A model generated the notes under the pieces. It worked only from the letters and a program-made list of their open reading frames with translations, was not told where the DNA came from and searched no databases. From positions 124,001 to 188,000 of the forward strand of contig CAVWCW010000027.1 of NCBI GenBank assembly GCA_963753615.1: a stretch of 64,000 nt of DNA, written 5' to 3'. This document shows positions 55,763 to 64,000 of the stretch, piece after piece. The position numbers and the translations under genes were made by a program. The stretch comes from CAVWCW01 sp963753615. Its GTDB lineage: Bacteria; Pseudomonadota; Gammaproteobacteria; Chromatiales; Chromatiaceae. The first letter of the stretch is position 1. Every line of letters begins with the position of its first letter.

Positions 55763-56769
55763 CGAACGCCTCATGGGTCTTGATGGGCACAGCAAGTCCT
55801 CTATTACCTGTTGCTGCAAAACCAGTGCAAATTTCTCTCCCGTTCCTCGGGCAAACCAAATGCTTCGAGACTCCGTTCCAAATGTTAACCTCGGCTAGAA
55901 AAAGTATATGTCGCTCGAGACGCTACGCTTCTACGATTGCTGCCTCTCCTTCACTGGCAACGGGGCTACTGACCGCGATTACCCGAGAAGCTTACAGTCA
56001 CCGCACCCCATGGCTGGGGAACGGCTAATGGTACCACAGCGTGAGTCTCGTTTACGAACGCTGGCGCTGTCTTCGCCGGCGATCAATCACCGAAGATGCG
56101 TCCTCATTGCGTAACCGTTTGCAAGGCACAAATCAACTCGTGCAACGGTGGATCTCCGGTTTACACTCAACGCCAGCATTCCAAATAGTACCTTGCTTGC
56201 TCCACGGTCGGGCAAGAACCGCCCCTGCTCGGCTGATTCGAACTGTATTAGCTTGCGCCTCGCGAAGAACAACTCCTGACGCCATTGGGTACCTGGGAAA
56301 CGCGCCGTTAAGTTGCCAGTATAAACCTAACGGAACGCATTCCGGGTCCAACTCAAACCGAAGCCGAACCTCCCGCCGCAAACGACCCTGCTGTTGCGAA
56401 ACCCCAAAAGGCTCTGACCCAGTTGAGTCCTTGCGTCTCTGCATTCCCGCATCGACTAGCCGGCCGTTCAATTCTTGGTTTGTGTCGATCTGCGTTGCGA
56501 ATGCAACCAGAACTGAATTGGTCTAATCGGAATACTTCGCCCTCATCAATCTTTGTTGTGATGTTATCGTACCGCCATGCGAGTATATCCCGAAAAAGCA
56601 CGCCTCGTTGAAGTGGCGATTTTGTACTCTATGGTTTTAAGGCCAAGCCTGCAAGACCCGGCGCTACACCCCTACCCGGATCGGAAAGGCAGCCCCTTTA
56701 TGCGTTTCAGCGAAGTAACGGACTGGCATAACGTGGGGGCGGATCTCGCTTTCTCCCTGATCATGAGCG
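55763..56769. other. long intergenic region, no gene supported
   Basis: Open frames on both strands (56041-56526 plus, 56133-56471 and 56353-56601 minus) show no family motif. The region may contain decayed glycan-locus genes or the promoter of the methyltransferase gene. Confidence 0.4.
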
Positions 56770-58056
56770 TCAATAAGCCCTCCTAAGAGACCCGATACGG
56801 GTAGTTTCACCCTTCATTCTCAGATACCTCTCCACGACAACAGCCACTGCGATCGCATAAACACCAGCGCCAGAAGGTAAACCGCCAGCGCCTCCGACGG
56901 AAATCCTCACTACAAAAAGCATTGGAAGTGTTGCCAGCATGAGATATTCAGGCAGATAGCGTGAACGCAAGAACGCGCCATAGGCTCCTTTTATCATAAG
57001 AACGAACGACATTACATAAAGTGTAAAGCTGAGAAGGAAACCCAACAACCCAGCCGAAACCCACGAGAAAAGTAGCTGGTTATGTATAGGATTTCCATCT
57101 ATTTCATGCCATCCCTTTCCCAGTATGACGTTCTCTCCTATCAGGTGAAATGCTTGACTATATTGGGTAATTCGCGCCGAACGGGATTCGACATCATCAG
57201 AGATAATGGTGCCGAAAAAGTCAAGCAGAAATGGGCCTGTTAGCGCAATAGCGATCGCCAGTACGGTGCCGGTAACAGCGAACTTGGCAGCGAAATTCCG
57301 GGTGCGAATCAGCCAGGCAAGCCCGATCAGAAAACCGGCGGGGAGGCACGTTATCAGGGCGCTTGAGGAGCCTAAAACGAAGACCGCGCAGAAGCAGCAA
57401 AAGGCGATCGCCAGCATAGCCAGGCTGCCGGCAGTCGCTTTGGCGGCCGAGATTATAAACAACAATGTAAGACCAGCGCTCAAGGCATTAATGATGGACG
57501 CTCGGTAGTCGACGGTTTCTGCCGGTGCAAACGCATTTATTAACGGGCGAAAGTACTGGTAAACAAATGCATTGCGGTCGAGTGTAACAATCCACTCAAA
57601 AACACCCCGATAGATATTGACGGAGCTTATCGCTGCGCTCGCAGCGATGACCACCCCAATGACTAGACAGGCCCAGAACACCGATGAATTAAGTTTCTCT
57701 ACGCAGGTCGGATTCGAATTCGCGACAGCGATAGCTGCAACGGTATATGCTGCAGCGAGAAGCGCGGTATTGATGCCGGCGGTTTGCCCGCGAATCGCAA
57801 ATGACATCCCAACGAATAAAACGAGGGCAATGCTAACCACCAGTATCGCGGGCGCATAGACCCGCCCGGTTCGTATGAACGTCAGCACCAGCAGCCCGAT
57901 GCAGAGAACCAGGGCGCCGAAGCTGGAAATCTCAAGCGTAATTCCTCCTACGTTCGCGATCGGGACCCATTTGAGTCCAGGAGTAGAGAAAGCGACGATG
58001 ACCAGAAAGGTCGAAATTGCAACATCTTTTCGGAGCGACGATCGCGGTTTCTGCAT
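56770..58056 (-). CDS. O-antigen polymerase-like membrane protein
   Basis: 428 residues, about 12 hydrophobic helices with a large periplasmic loop near 255-330 (SDDVESRSARITQYSQAFHL, ENVILGKGWHEIDGNPIHNQ). The GKGWHEIDGNPIHNQ stretch has the shape of the Wzy_C NHxHN/D-type motif. It likely polymerises the repeat unit made in this locus. It is alone on its strand, with long gaps on both sides. Confidence 0.75.
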   Translation of the reverse strand: MQKPRSSLRKDVAISTFLVIVAFSTPGLKWVPIANVGGITLEISSFGALVLCIGLLVLTFIRTGRVYAPAILVVSIALVLFVGMSFAIRGQTAGINTALLAAAYTVAAIAVANSNPTCVEKLNSSVFWACLVIGVVIAASAAISSVNIYRGVFEWIVTLDRNAFVYQYFRPLINAFAPAETVDYRASIINALSAGLTLLFIISAAKATAGSLAMLAIAFCCFCAVFVLGSSSALITCLPAGFLIGLAWLIRTRNFAAKFAVTGTVLAIAIALTGPFLLDFFGTIISDDVESRSARITQYSQAFHLIGENVILGKGWHEIDGNPIHNQLLFSWVSAGLLGFLLSFTLYVMSFVLMIKGAYGAFLRSRYLPEYLMLATLPMLFVVRISVGGAGGLPSGAGVYAIAVAVVVERYLRMKGETTRIGSLRRAY

Positions 58057-58845
58057 GGGGCTTGGGACCTAGTTTCTTGCGCGGCGGTCAGAAGGATTAT
58101 CGACAAGGCTGTGCCTTCGACCCCTCGGACCCCGCGAATTGAGACTGCATATGCATCCGAAGGGGTGAGTCAAGAAGCAGTTCTCGATCCGATTTCAGCC
58201 CAGCCTAGATTCTGCGGGTTTTCGCCAAAACACCAAATATCGAGTAGCATTGCACGGAGGAGCAGGTTTGCACAGCGCCAACCTTGCCGGCGCTCGGACT
58301 CCCGATGCTGCAACACCGAGCACTTCCTGATCAACCCCTCCGAACTCTATCGGCATTGCTAGTGCACGATAGCACGTTACCGACAAGTCACACCATCTCA
58401 AAGTACATCGAGAACCCGCACATGATCGGTAATTCAATGACATACGCGGGGTGCCAGCAGAAAATTGGGACTCCGTTCATGGTGGTACAGGCCCCTCGAC
58501 CGATAGCAACGAGCCCGATGAACAAGCGTTTGCGCAGGCCACCAAAGAACATGGCTAGCGCATCCCGACCTATCGAGACCGGAACCACACGCGCGCTTCT
58601 CAAGGGGGTAGCGAGACAGTCCGGTCGACCGGGCGGCGCATACAATGTCCCGGTGATCACCGCCGCCGGTACGCGGCCGACAAACCGTTCCCGGAGATGA
58701 CATGGCCAGGGCGGCCTGACCTAGACTAACAACTGTTCGAGCCGATTTCCGCGCAACCGAATAAATGAGCCTAGCAGCAAATGGGTTGAAAACCTCAGGG
58801 AAACATTTTTGATTGCAGGGAACCCATACGGAACCCAATCCACTA
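58057..58845. other. intergenic region, no gene supported
   Basis: Overlapping open frames on both strands (for example 58284-58700 plus and 58388-58660 minus) have no motif and no ribosome site. The first part probably holds the promoter of the polymerase gene. Confidence 0.4.
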
Positions 58846-59649
58846 CTAAGTAACCGCATGCCAGACCGACAGATCGGGGGCACAGAGATCAACTATGCGT
58901 CCGCGCAACTCGGGTGTAACCAATTCTTTCCTTCGGGATGCAGGTCGGGGTGTCTTATTATGATGTCCAACCTTAATCCTAACGCCCAACGCCCCCTTTA
59001 TCGCTTGCTCGAACCCTGTTAGGTCGTCGAGACGACCAACAACATCAAATCGCCGCAGGTTCTTCACGGCGGCTTCAGCAGCCTCTGGTGCCAAGATATC
59101 TGCTTCCTTGGGTAACCCGCTGAAGAACTCAACATAAGTCGCGCCAAGTCGCCGAGCCCGATCGGTATCAAGAAAAGCGTGAAGCTCTTCTTCAATGTTA
59201 GCGTGCGCATTCGGCTTGTTATAAGACCAGAAATAATGCGAAATAAATCGTGATACCGGCTCACGAAGAATTGTAATGAACTTATAGGTGTTGTGGAACC
59301 TGTCGTAGGCAGCGTTACTAAAGCGAACATGAAGCGCTACGCAGCGAATATCTTCGTATAACCAATAAAGCAGCATTTGCTCCCGGAAATCGAGAACATC
59401 GATCAACATTTGTTCCCGGTCAGTTCGGCCGCTAAAGCTCTCGAAGGCCCTGAAACTAGATTCCGGGGTCACCGTCGCTTGACTCAGAAGATAACGAAGG
59501 CGCAGCGATGCTCCGACCGACGTGCCTCCGCATTTAGGCGCATGGTGGAAAATGAAACGTTGAGGTGCAATTCTGTCAAGCAGGCTGGTTCGGGCCCGCT
59601 TGATTACCGAGATACTCGGTGTCGCACTAAAAGGCTCTGATTGACTCAT
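58846..59649 (-). CDS. sulfotransferase
   Basis: 267 residues. The PAPS 5'-phosphosulfate loop is FIFHHAPKCGGTSVGASLR and the 3'-phosphate motif FITILREPVSRFISHYFW, as in carbohydrate sulfotransferases. It likely transfers sulfate to a glycan. Its start overlaps the stop of the methyltransferase upstream by ATGA (59646-59649), so the two are translationally coupled. Confidence 0.8.
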   Translation of the reverse strand: MSQSEPFSATPSISVIKRARTSLLDRIAPQRFIFHHAPKCGGTSVGASLRLRYLLSQATVTPESSFRAFESFSGRTDREQMLIDVLDFREQMLLYWLYEDIRCVALHVRFSNAAYDRFHNTYKFITILREPVSRFISHYFWSYNKPNAHANIEEELHAFLDTDRARRLGATYVEFFSGLPKEADILAPEAAEAAVKNLRRFDVVGRLDDLTGFEQAIKGALGVRIKVGHHNKTPRPASRRKELVTPELRGRIVDLCAPDLSVWHAVT

Positions 59650-60455
59650 GGCTTTTTCCGTAGAAACACGTACAACAGCGAGCGGCCCACAGGCGGCATC
59701 ATAAGATCATAAAATTGGAAGAATCGGCCTAAGAAAATATTACCACCATGGTATCCCGGCGGACTCGTTCGGAGTGCAACATGGTGCTCGTAGCGCCCGA
59801 GGGGAAAGAGATGTTTCAGGGCTGCCCTTGTATTCATTTTATAAGCGACAGGAAACACGTCTTCGTCGAGCCGGCCATCTATACCGATCTTCCGTAGAAT
59901 AGCGGCATGGAACTGGTTCGGGACCAGTCGGGCACCGATTCCGACATATCCCCACTTATTTGGTGTCCACGCGCACAACCACCCCCCCGGCTTCAGCACT
60001 CGGTCCAATTCCTGCGCCGTAATCTCCGGGTTTGTTACGTGCTCCAGCACGGCCCATGACGTCACGAGATCGACCGAGGCATCCGGTAGCGGGATCGTGC
60101 CGTCCGATCCGATTAGATGGTTTTCGTCGGTCATCGGATTCTTCAGCACCACTGGATCGACGTCAACACCAATGAAACGGGCGCACCGCCCCTTGAGACT
60201 GCAGAGATGCCGCTTCCACCCGGTTTCGATGGCCTGCAGTTTTCCGCGCCCGGCGCCAAAATCGAGAACCCTGCTTTCTGGCCCGATTAACGCATTGACA
60301 CGATTGAAATAGAGGATGAAATGGGAATTTGGGGGGAACCCTCCAGCTGCGTACTCACTGTAGATCTTGGCGTGAACCGGATCACCCGACGGGCTGCTCG
60401 TAACGTGGGCAATCGCGTCATGCGTGGGCTGAACTGCATTAGAGATTTTAGACAT
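59646..60455 (-). CDS. class I SAM-dependent methyltransferase
   Basis: 269 residues. The SAM motif is RVLDFGAGRGKLQAI, with FIGVDVDPVVLKN, VDLVTSWAVLEHVTNPEITA and LDRVLKPGGWLCAWTPNKWG. Probably methylates a sugar or lipid acceptor in the polysaccharide pathway. AAGG precedes the ATG. It is the third of four closely packed genes on this strand. Confidence 0.82.
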   Translation of the reverse strand: MSKISNAVQPTHDAIAHVTSSPSGDPVHAKIYSEYAAGGFPPNSHFILYFNRVNALIGPESRVLDFGAGRGKLQAIETGWKRHLCSLKGRCARFIGVDVDPVVLKNPMTDENHLIGSDGTIPLPDASVDLVTSWAVLEHVTNPEITAQELDRVLKPGGWLCAWTPNKWGYVGIGARLVPNQFHAAILRKIGIDGRLDEDVFPVAYKMNTRAALKHLFPLGRYEHHVALRTSPPGYHGGNIFLGRFFQFYDLMMPPVGRSLLYVFLRKKP

Positions 60456-60464
60456 AATACCTTC

Positions 60465-61388
60465 TCATTGCCGGTCACCATTTTTCCACGTTGATAAGTC
60501 TAATTCCCACTCTTTCGCTAGGCGCTCGTTCGCCGATTCATACTCGCGTCTTAATAATTTTATTATCTCCAGATCCCGGGCTGTTGGGCCTTTCGGCTTA
60601 TTGGTGTTTAATGCTCGATACAGAGACCTGAGCCCCCTGTAAGCCCGACCTTTTGGAAGCCCCCGCCGGATTGAAACATTGATACCCTGCAACCACGCCA
60701 ACTTGACCTCATAGGTCTCATTTTCTCGAGGAAAGTTGTAGGTTTCGTAATACGATGGGTTCAGACCGGCCCACTCAGCCAAGCTCTGGATAAAACTCTT
60801 CGGATCAGATACAAGATCGTCAAACAACTCTACTCGCATTCTCTCCAATCCGACGCGGTTGCGCCATAGAGTGAGGTAATCAATATAGGCGGCATACCGA
60901 AGCGCATTCCTTGCCAGCTCATTACCCCTGAAGTCCGTAGCACCCTCCCTGGCCGCATTAACATAGTCGGCAAACGTCATACCTGAAGGAATCCACTTCC
61001 AGTTGTTCTTGAAATATGAGTAAAGCGAAAAGATCTGAGCGGCCGGCTCCCGGACGATGAATAAAAACTTTGGCGCGGTCTGCAGATCAGGTAAATGGTC
61101 TAGCGCGGCCCGGGAATACAAGTAACTTGGGGTGGCCTCGAACACTACCCGCGGCTCGGTGCTCGCCGGTGCTTTGAAAAATGTTCGGTAACCGTCAAGG
61201 CCATTGGCGATATGACGGCTCGGTTCATGCATATGGGTTCCGGCGTCTACGAAGTAGTAGGTCTCTTTGGGGTCAGAACCCAGTGCGTCTGGATGATCCG
61301 CAAGCCAGGTGTGCACCGAGCTGGTGCCAGCTTTCGGTGCACCTGCAATGATAAGATTTGGCAAATAGCCTACTATCTTTTTCGACAT
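60465..61388 (-). CDS. sulfotransferase
   Basis: 307 residues. The N-terminus NLIIAGAPKAGTSSVHTWLA is the PAPS P-loop and KFLFIVREPAAQIFSLYSYF the 3'-phosphate motif. A bacterial sulfotransferase of the heparan/NodH-like superfamily; the acceptor is not known. It lies 17 bp after the GT4 gene and 9 bp before the methyltransferase, in one operon. Confidence 0.85.
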   Translation of the reverse strand: MSKKIVGYLPNLIIAGAPKAGTSSVHTWLADHPDALGSDPKETYYFVDAGTHMHEPSRHIANGLDGYRTFFKAPASTEPRVVFEATPSYLYSRAALDHLPDLQTAPKFLFIVREPAAQIFSLYSYFKNNWKWIPSGMTFADYVNAAREGATDFRGNELARNALRYAAYIDYLTLWRNRVGLERMRVELFDDLVSDPKSFIQSLAEWAGLNPSYYETYNFPRENETYEVKLAWLQGINVSIRRGLPKGRAYRGLRSLYRALNTNKPKGPTARDLEIIKLLRREYESANERLAKEWELDLSTWKNGDRQ

Positions 61389-61405
61389 CAGCTCTATGCC
61401 TTTTC

Positions 61406-62524
61406 CTATGTCCGGAGTGCAACACTGGTGTAAACGTCTTCTATGTCATCGACCATTTTCTCGATGCTAAAAGAGAAATGCCGGTTGCGCGCAAAATTGA
61501 ACGCCTCCTGGAGTGCTCGCGGTTCTGTCATGGTATCCAAGGCCGTTCTCCAAGCGTTGGGGTCGTCCGCGTTGGCAACGATGAGGCCGTTGCGACCGAT
61601 GTCAATGACATCCGCGGCTACACCGACCGGTGACGACACTATCGGTATCCCGGCGACAGCCGCCTCCAAGAGAACGTAACCGAGTGATTCATATCGGCTC
61701 GGGACCGCCAATACATCGAAAGCAGGCATGGACGCTTGCCCATCGCGCACTCCAGCGAATATTACATTTTCAGCAACACCCAAGCTCAGGGATAGGTTAC
61801 GCAGCGTTGCCTCAAGTTCGCCAGACCCGATGAGGACCAGTTTCGTGTTCGGATTCGCAAGTCGGGGCAAGGCGTTGATTAGTCGCTCGGGGGCTTTCTG
61901 ATGGACAAACCGGCCGACAAAGCCGACGACAAGTTCGTCAGGCCCGATACCCAATGCGTCGCGAGCTTTCGCGCGACTGGGTAAAGCCGAGCCGTCAACG
62001 CCGAACAGTATTTTTCTTATTTTGGTTTTATCGATGCCCATGCGGGCAGCGACGTCTGCCTCTTGCTCCGATCCAACGATAATGCTTTTGCAGAAATAAC
62101 TTAACACGCGCTCAATGCCGCTATAGATCACCTTTCCCGTGAAGCCGATTGTCGGGTCCATGGTTCGAAAAGCATGCGGCGTGTAAATCCGAGCGCCCGG
62201 AATGTTGCGCGGAAGGAGCCGAACCAACGCACCAGCTTTGGAACTGTGGCCGTGGAGGATATCAAAAGGCCCCGTTTTTCGAATTAAATCAGCCAGTTTT
62301 CGAAGGACGGACGCATCATGAATACCCACGGCGCGGTGCATAAGCTGAGGATAAGATGCAACGCGATCAAGTGCCGTTAGCCTTTCTTTGAATTCAGGCT
62401 CGGCTCTGGCGGGAGACCAAATAATATGGACGTCATGCCCCCTAACGGAGAGCACCTCGGCAAGGTCCAATACATGGCGTCCCGAACCACCGCCACTAGT
62501 TTCAAGAACGAGAAGAATCCGCAT
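61406..62524 (-). CDS. GT4-family glycosyltransferase
   Basis: 372 residues of a GT-B enzyme: MRILLVLETSGGGSGRHVLD, FDILHGHSSKAGALVRLLPR, LVVGFVGRFVHQKAPERLIN and VPSRYESLGYVLLEAAVAGI with the E-x7-E motif. First gene of the leftward glycosyltransferase-sulfotransferase-methyltransferase-sulfotransferase operon. It probably adds the sugar that the later genes modify. Confidence 0.87.
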   Translation of the reverse strand: MRILLVLETSGGGSGRHVLDLAEVLSVRGHDVHIIWSPARAEPEFKERLTALDRVASYPQLMHRAVGIHDASVLRKLADLIRKTGPFDILHGHSSKAGALVRLLPRNIPGARIYTPHAFRTMDPTIGFTGKVIYSGIERVLSYFCKSIIVGSEQEADVAARMGIDKTKIRKILFGVDGSALPSRAKARDALGIGPDELVVGFVGRFVHQKAPERLINALPRLANPNTKLVLIGSGELEATLRNLSLSLGVAENVIFAGVRDGQASMPAFDVLAVPSRYESLGYVLLEAAVAGIPIVSSPVGVAADVIDIGRNGLIVANADDPNAWRTALDTMTEPRALQEAFNFARNRHFSFSIEKMVDDIEDVYTSVALRT

Positions 62525-64000
62525 AAACTAACTACCAACTAACTCAGACATACTGGGTGTTTCGAATCGACTCGGCGCACGCGCCGGAACCGGAAATACC
62601 AGTTTGGCGGTCGTTACCAACCATCGGACACAATTGAAGCAGCCGTTGAAAGCCATTTCCTGAATTTGGGGAGTTCCCGGCACTTATCGGCTTTTCCGAA
62701 CCATATTCAGGGCGATCCGGCCAACGACCCGGATCTATTGCCTTGGTCAAGTTGCATCCCCTCTGCCGCGGGGTCCAACAATCTATGCTGGATCGCGACT
62801 CGCTTCGGCGGCGCAAACAGGCTGAGCATGCGGGCGGTTTTCAAATCCGAGCTCCGGTTGCTGCAGTTTGTGGAAACTGAAGCGGTGCTGCACCACATGG
62901 AATCTATGCGCGGCCAGCGCACAACGCTAGGGCTTGGCTTTCTCCAGTGCTTGAAGCTTGTCCCGATGCGCGCCCGCGGCGGTGGCCTTGAGCACGCCGG
63001 GTACGGCAGCGGCTACCCGATTCACATTCATGTCCCCAGTATCCGAGGGCTTTTGGCACTGCAGGGGCCTGGAAAGACCGCGGTCTCCCGGTCATGGAGC
63101 GATTTCTCCACCTCCGCCCCCCGACATTGAGCGCCGATTGGTTCAGGTTGATGCCGAGACAGGCACGGGCCCCCGGGCTACCGTAGAGCCCATCGTCCGC
63201 GAACGCCCATCAGATCAAACGATTGCGCGCCTGCGTGCACGCATAACATCCGCTCCGGCCCGATCCCCGGCTGCCGACTGGAGCGATGGGCTCCAATCCC
63301 TGCGCCAGTTCCGAGCATCGAGTGATCGTCCCGGTCTCCGCAGGCATTCGACCGAATCGGATCCGCCTGCGCTCTCCTGCCATGCTCCTGGGCGGAAAGG
63401 CCCGCTTTCAGCCTATCGTCGCTTCGACGAGCGATAGCATGCGAAGTCGCAGCATTATCCCACACCAGCGACGCGCCTGGCAGCATCAATTATATTCGCG
63501 CCTTCTTAATCATATGCGTGGGTCCGGGTGTCGCAGGCCACCCAGTGTGGGCGGTAGAGAATTTCGCCAACGGTTTTGACCCCATGATAATGGTGTGACT
63601 TGGGGGGGTTAGGGCTTCTACTGGTCGCCAATCTCTGTTCGAGTCCCGGGATGAATGGGGCATACCTCGGCGCATTCGCTTCTGGCTCGGGGTGGCGAAC
63701 CACCGTTCGACTTGGTGCAACCAGGATGCGGAATTGAGCAGGGGACGGACGTCAAGCCGTGGGTCGCGTACAGAGAATCCTCTGGATACGCGGCTGTTGA
63801 GCGCGCGATCCACCACCTCAGGGAATGCGAGCTCGTAGAACCGATCAAGGCACCCCGCTATCCTGCTGATTCGCCGGCTTCTCAGAGGACAGGGGGCGAG
63901 CTGGCGCCATTGTCGGTGTAGCCAAAAGTCGGGGTCCCCTGTTTGGTCGGACGCATGTCCAGCCGCTTTTCGGTCACAAAGTAGCGCAAGCTAATCAGGG
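62525..64000. other. no gene supported
   Basis: Several open frames of 60-160 codons lie on both strands (for example 62958-63437 plus, 63178-63489 minus), all rich in Arg/Ser/Pro and without motifs. Parts look like old transposase debris, but no family can be named. The promoter of the GT4 operon is expected just after 62524. Confidence 0.4.

Noticed and set aside
62666..63600. Possible transposase remnants (IS5-like end)
   Set aside because: No DDE motif, no inverted ends and no frame longer than 160 codons with recognisable residues; similarity is too vague to report.

Overview
The window looks like a piece of a GC-rich gammaproteobacterial chromosome. The run trkH-trkA-ntrX-ntrY-DUF4390-rsmB-fmt-def, divergent from lysM-dprA-smg-topA-tsaC-hemF, with aroE and hemB nearby, is a classic gammaproteobacterial arrangement. 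A TorF-type porin-glnK-amtB operon, ubiK-comM, pilU and a perfect CRP/Vfr-type site agree with this. No rRNA, tRNA, CRISPR array or complete insertion sequence was recognised.

Region 1 (1-4.3 kb) is sparse accessory DNA: a 40-residue membrane protein, an orphan Flp-type pilin behind a CRP-like site, a decayed reading frame running into an orphan GHKL-ATPase-like gene, a LysE-family exporter, and a degraded internally deleted copy of part of polA. Region 2 (4.3-14.6 kb) holds an LTA-synthase/sulfatase-like membrane enzyme with a PA14 protein, polA, a double-CDGSH protein, the nitrogen operon (TorF porin, glnK, amtB) with sigma-54 and NtrC-type sites, ubiK and comM. Most long genes here have several compensating frame changes, which more likely reflects base-call indels than real decay.

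Region 3 (14.6-42.4 kb) is dense housekeeping DNA: ABC-F ATPase, MOSC protein, PilU, Trk potassium uptake, the NtrYX two-component system, formylmethionine processing (def, fmt), rRNA methylation (rsmB), DNA uptake and topology (dprA, topA), t6A synthesis (tsaC), haem synthesis (hemF, hemB) and shikimate synthesis (aroE). Two tandem arrays of the same 7-bp unit (GGACTGA) lie at convergent gene ends, each starting at the stop codon of a gene.

Region 4 (43-62.5 kb) is an envelope/surface module of lower gene density. It begins with a secreted two-gene unit closed by a strong terminator, then a polysaccharide locus: flippase, two O-antigen ligase/polymerase-like proteins, two GT4 glycosyltransferases, FkbM and other methyltransferases, an NAD-dependent epimerase with a frame break, and two sulfotransferases. 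The gene set suggests a sulfated and methylated surface polysaccharide. Three copies of a short inverted-repeat element (MITE-like) lie in this locus, and two of them supply the stop codon of the neighbouring reading frame. The last 1.5 kb contain no gene I can support.
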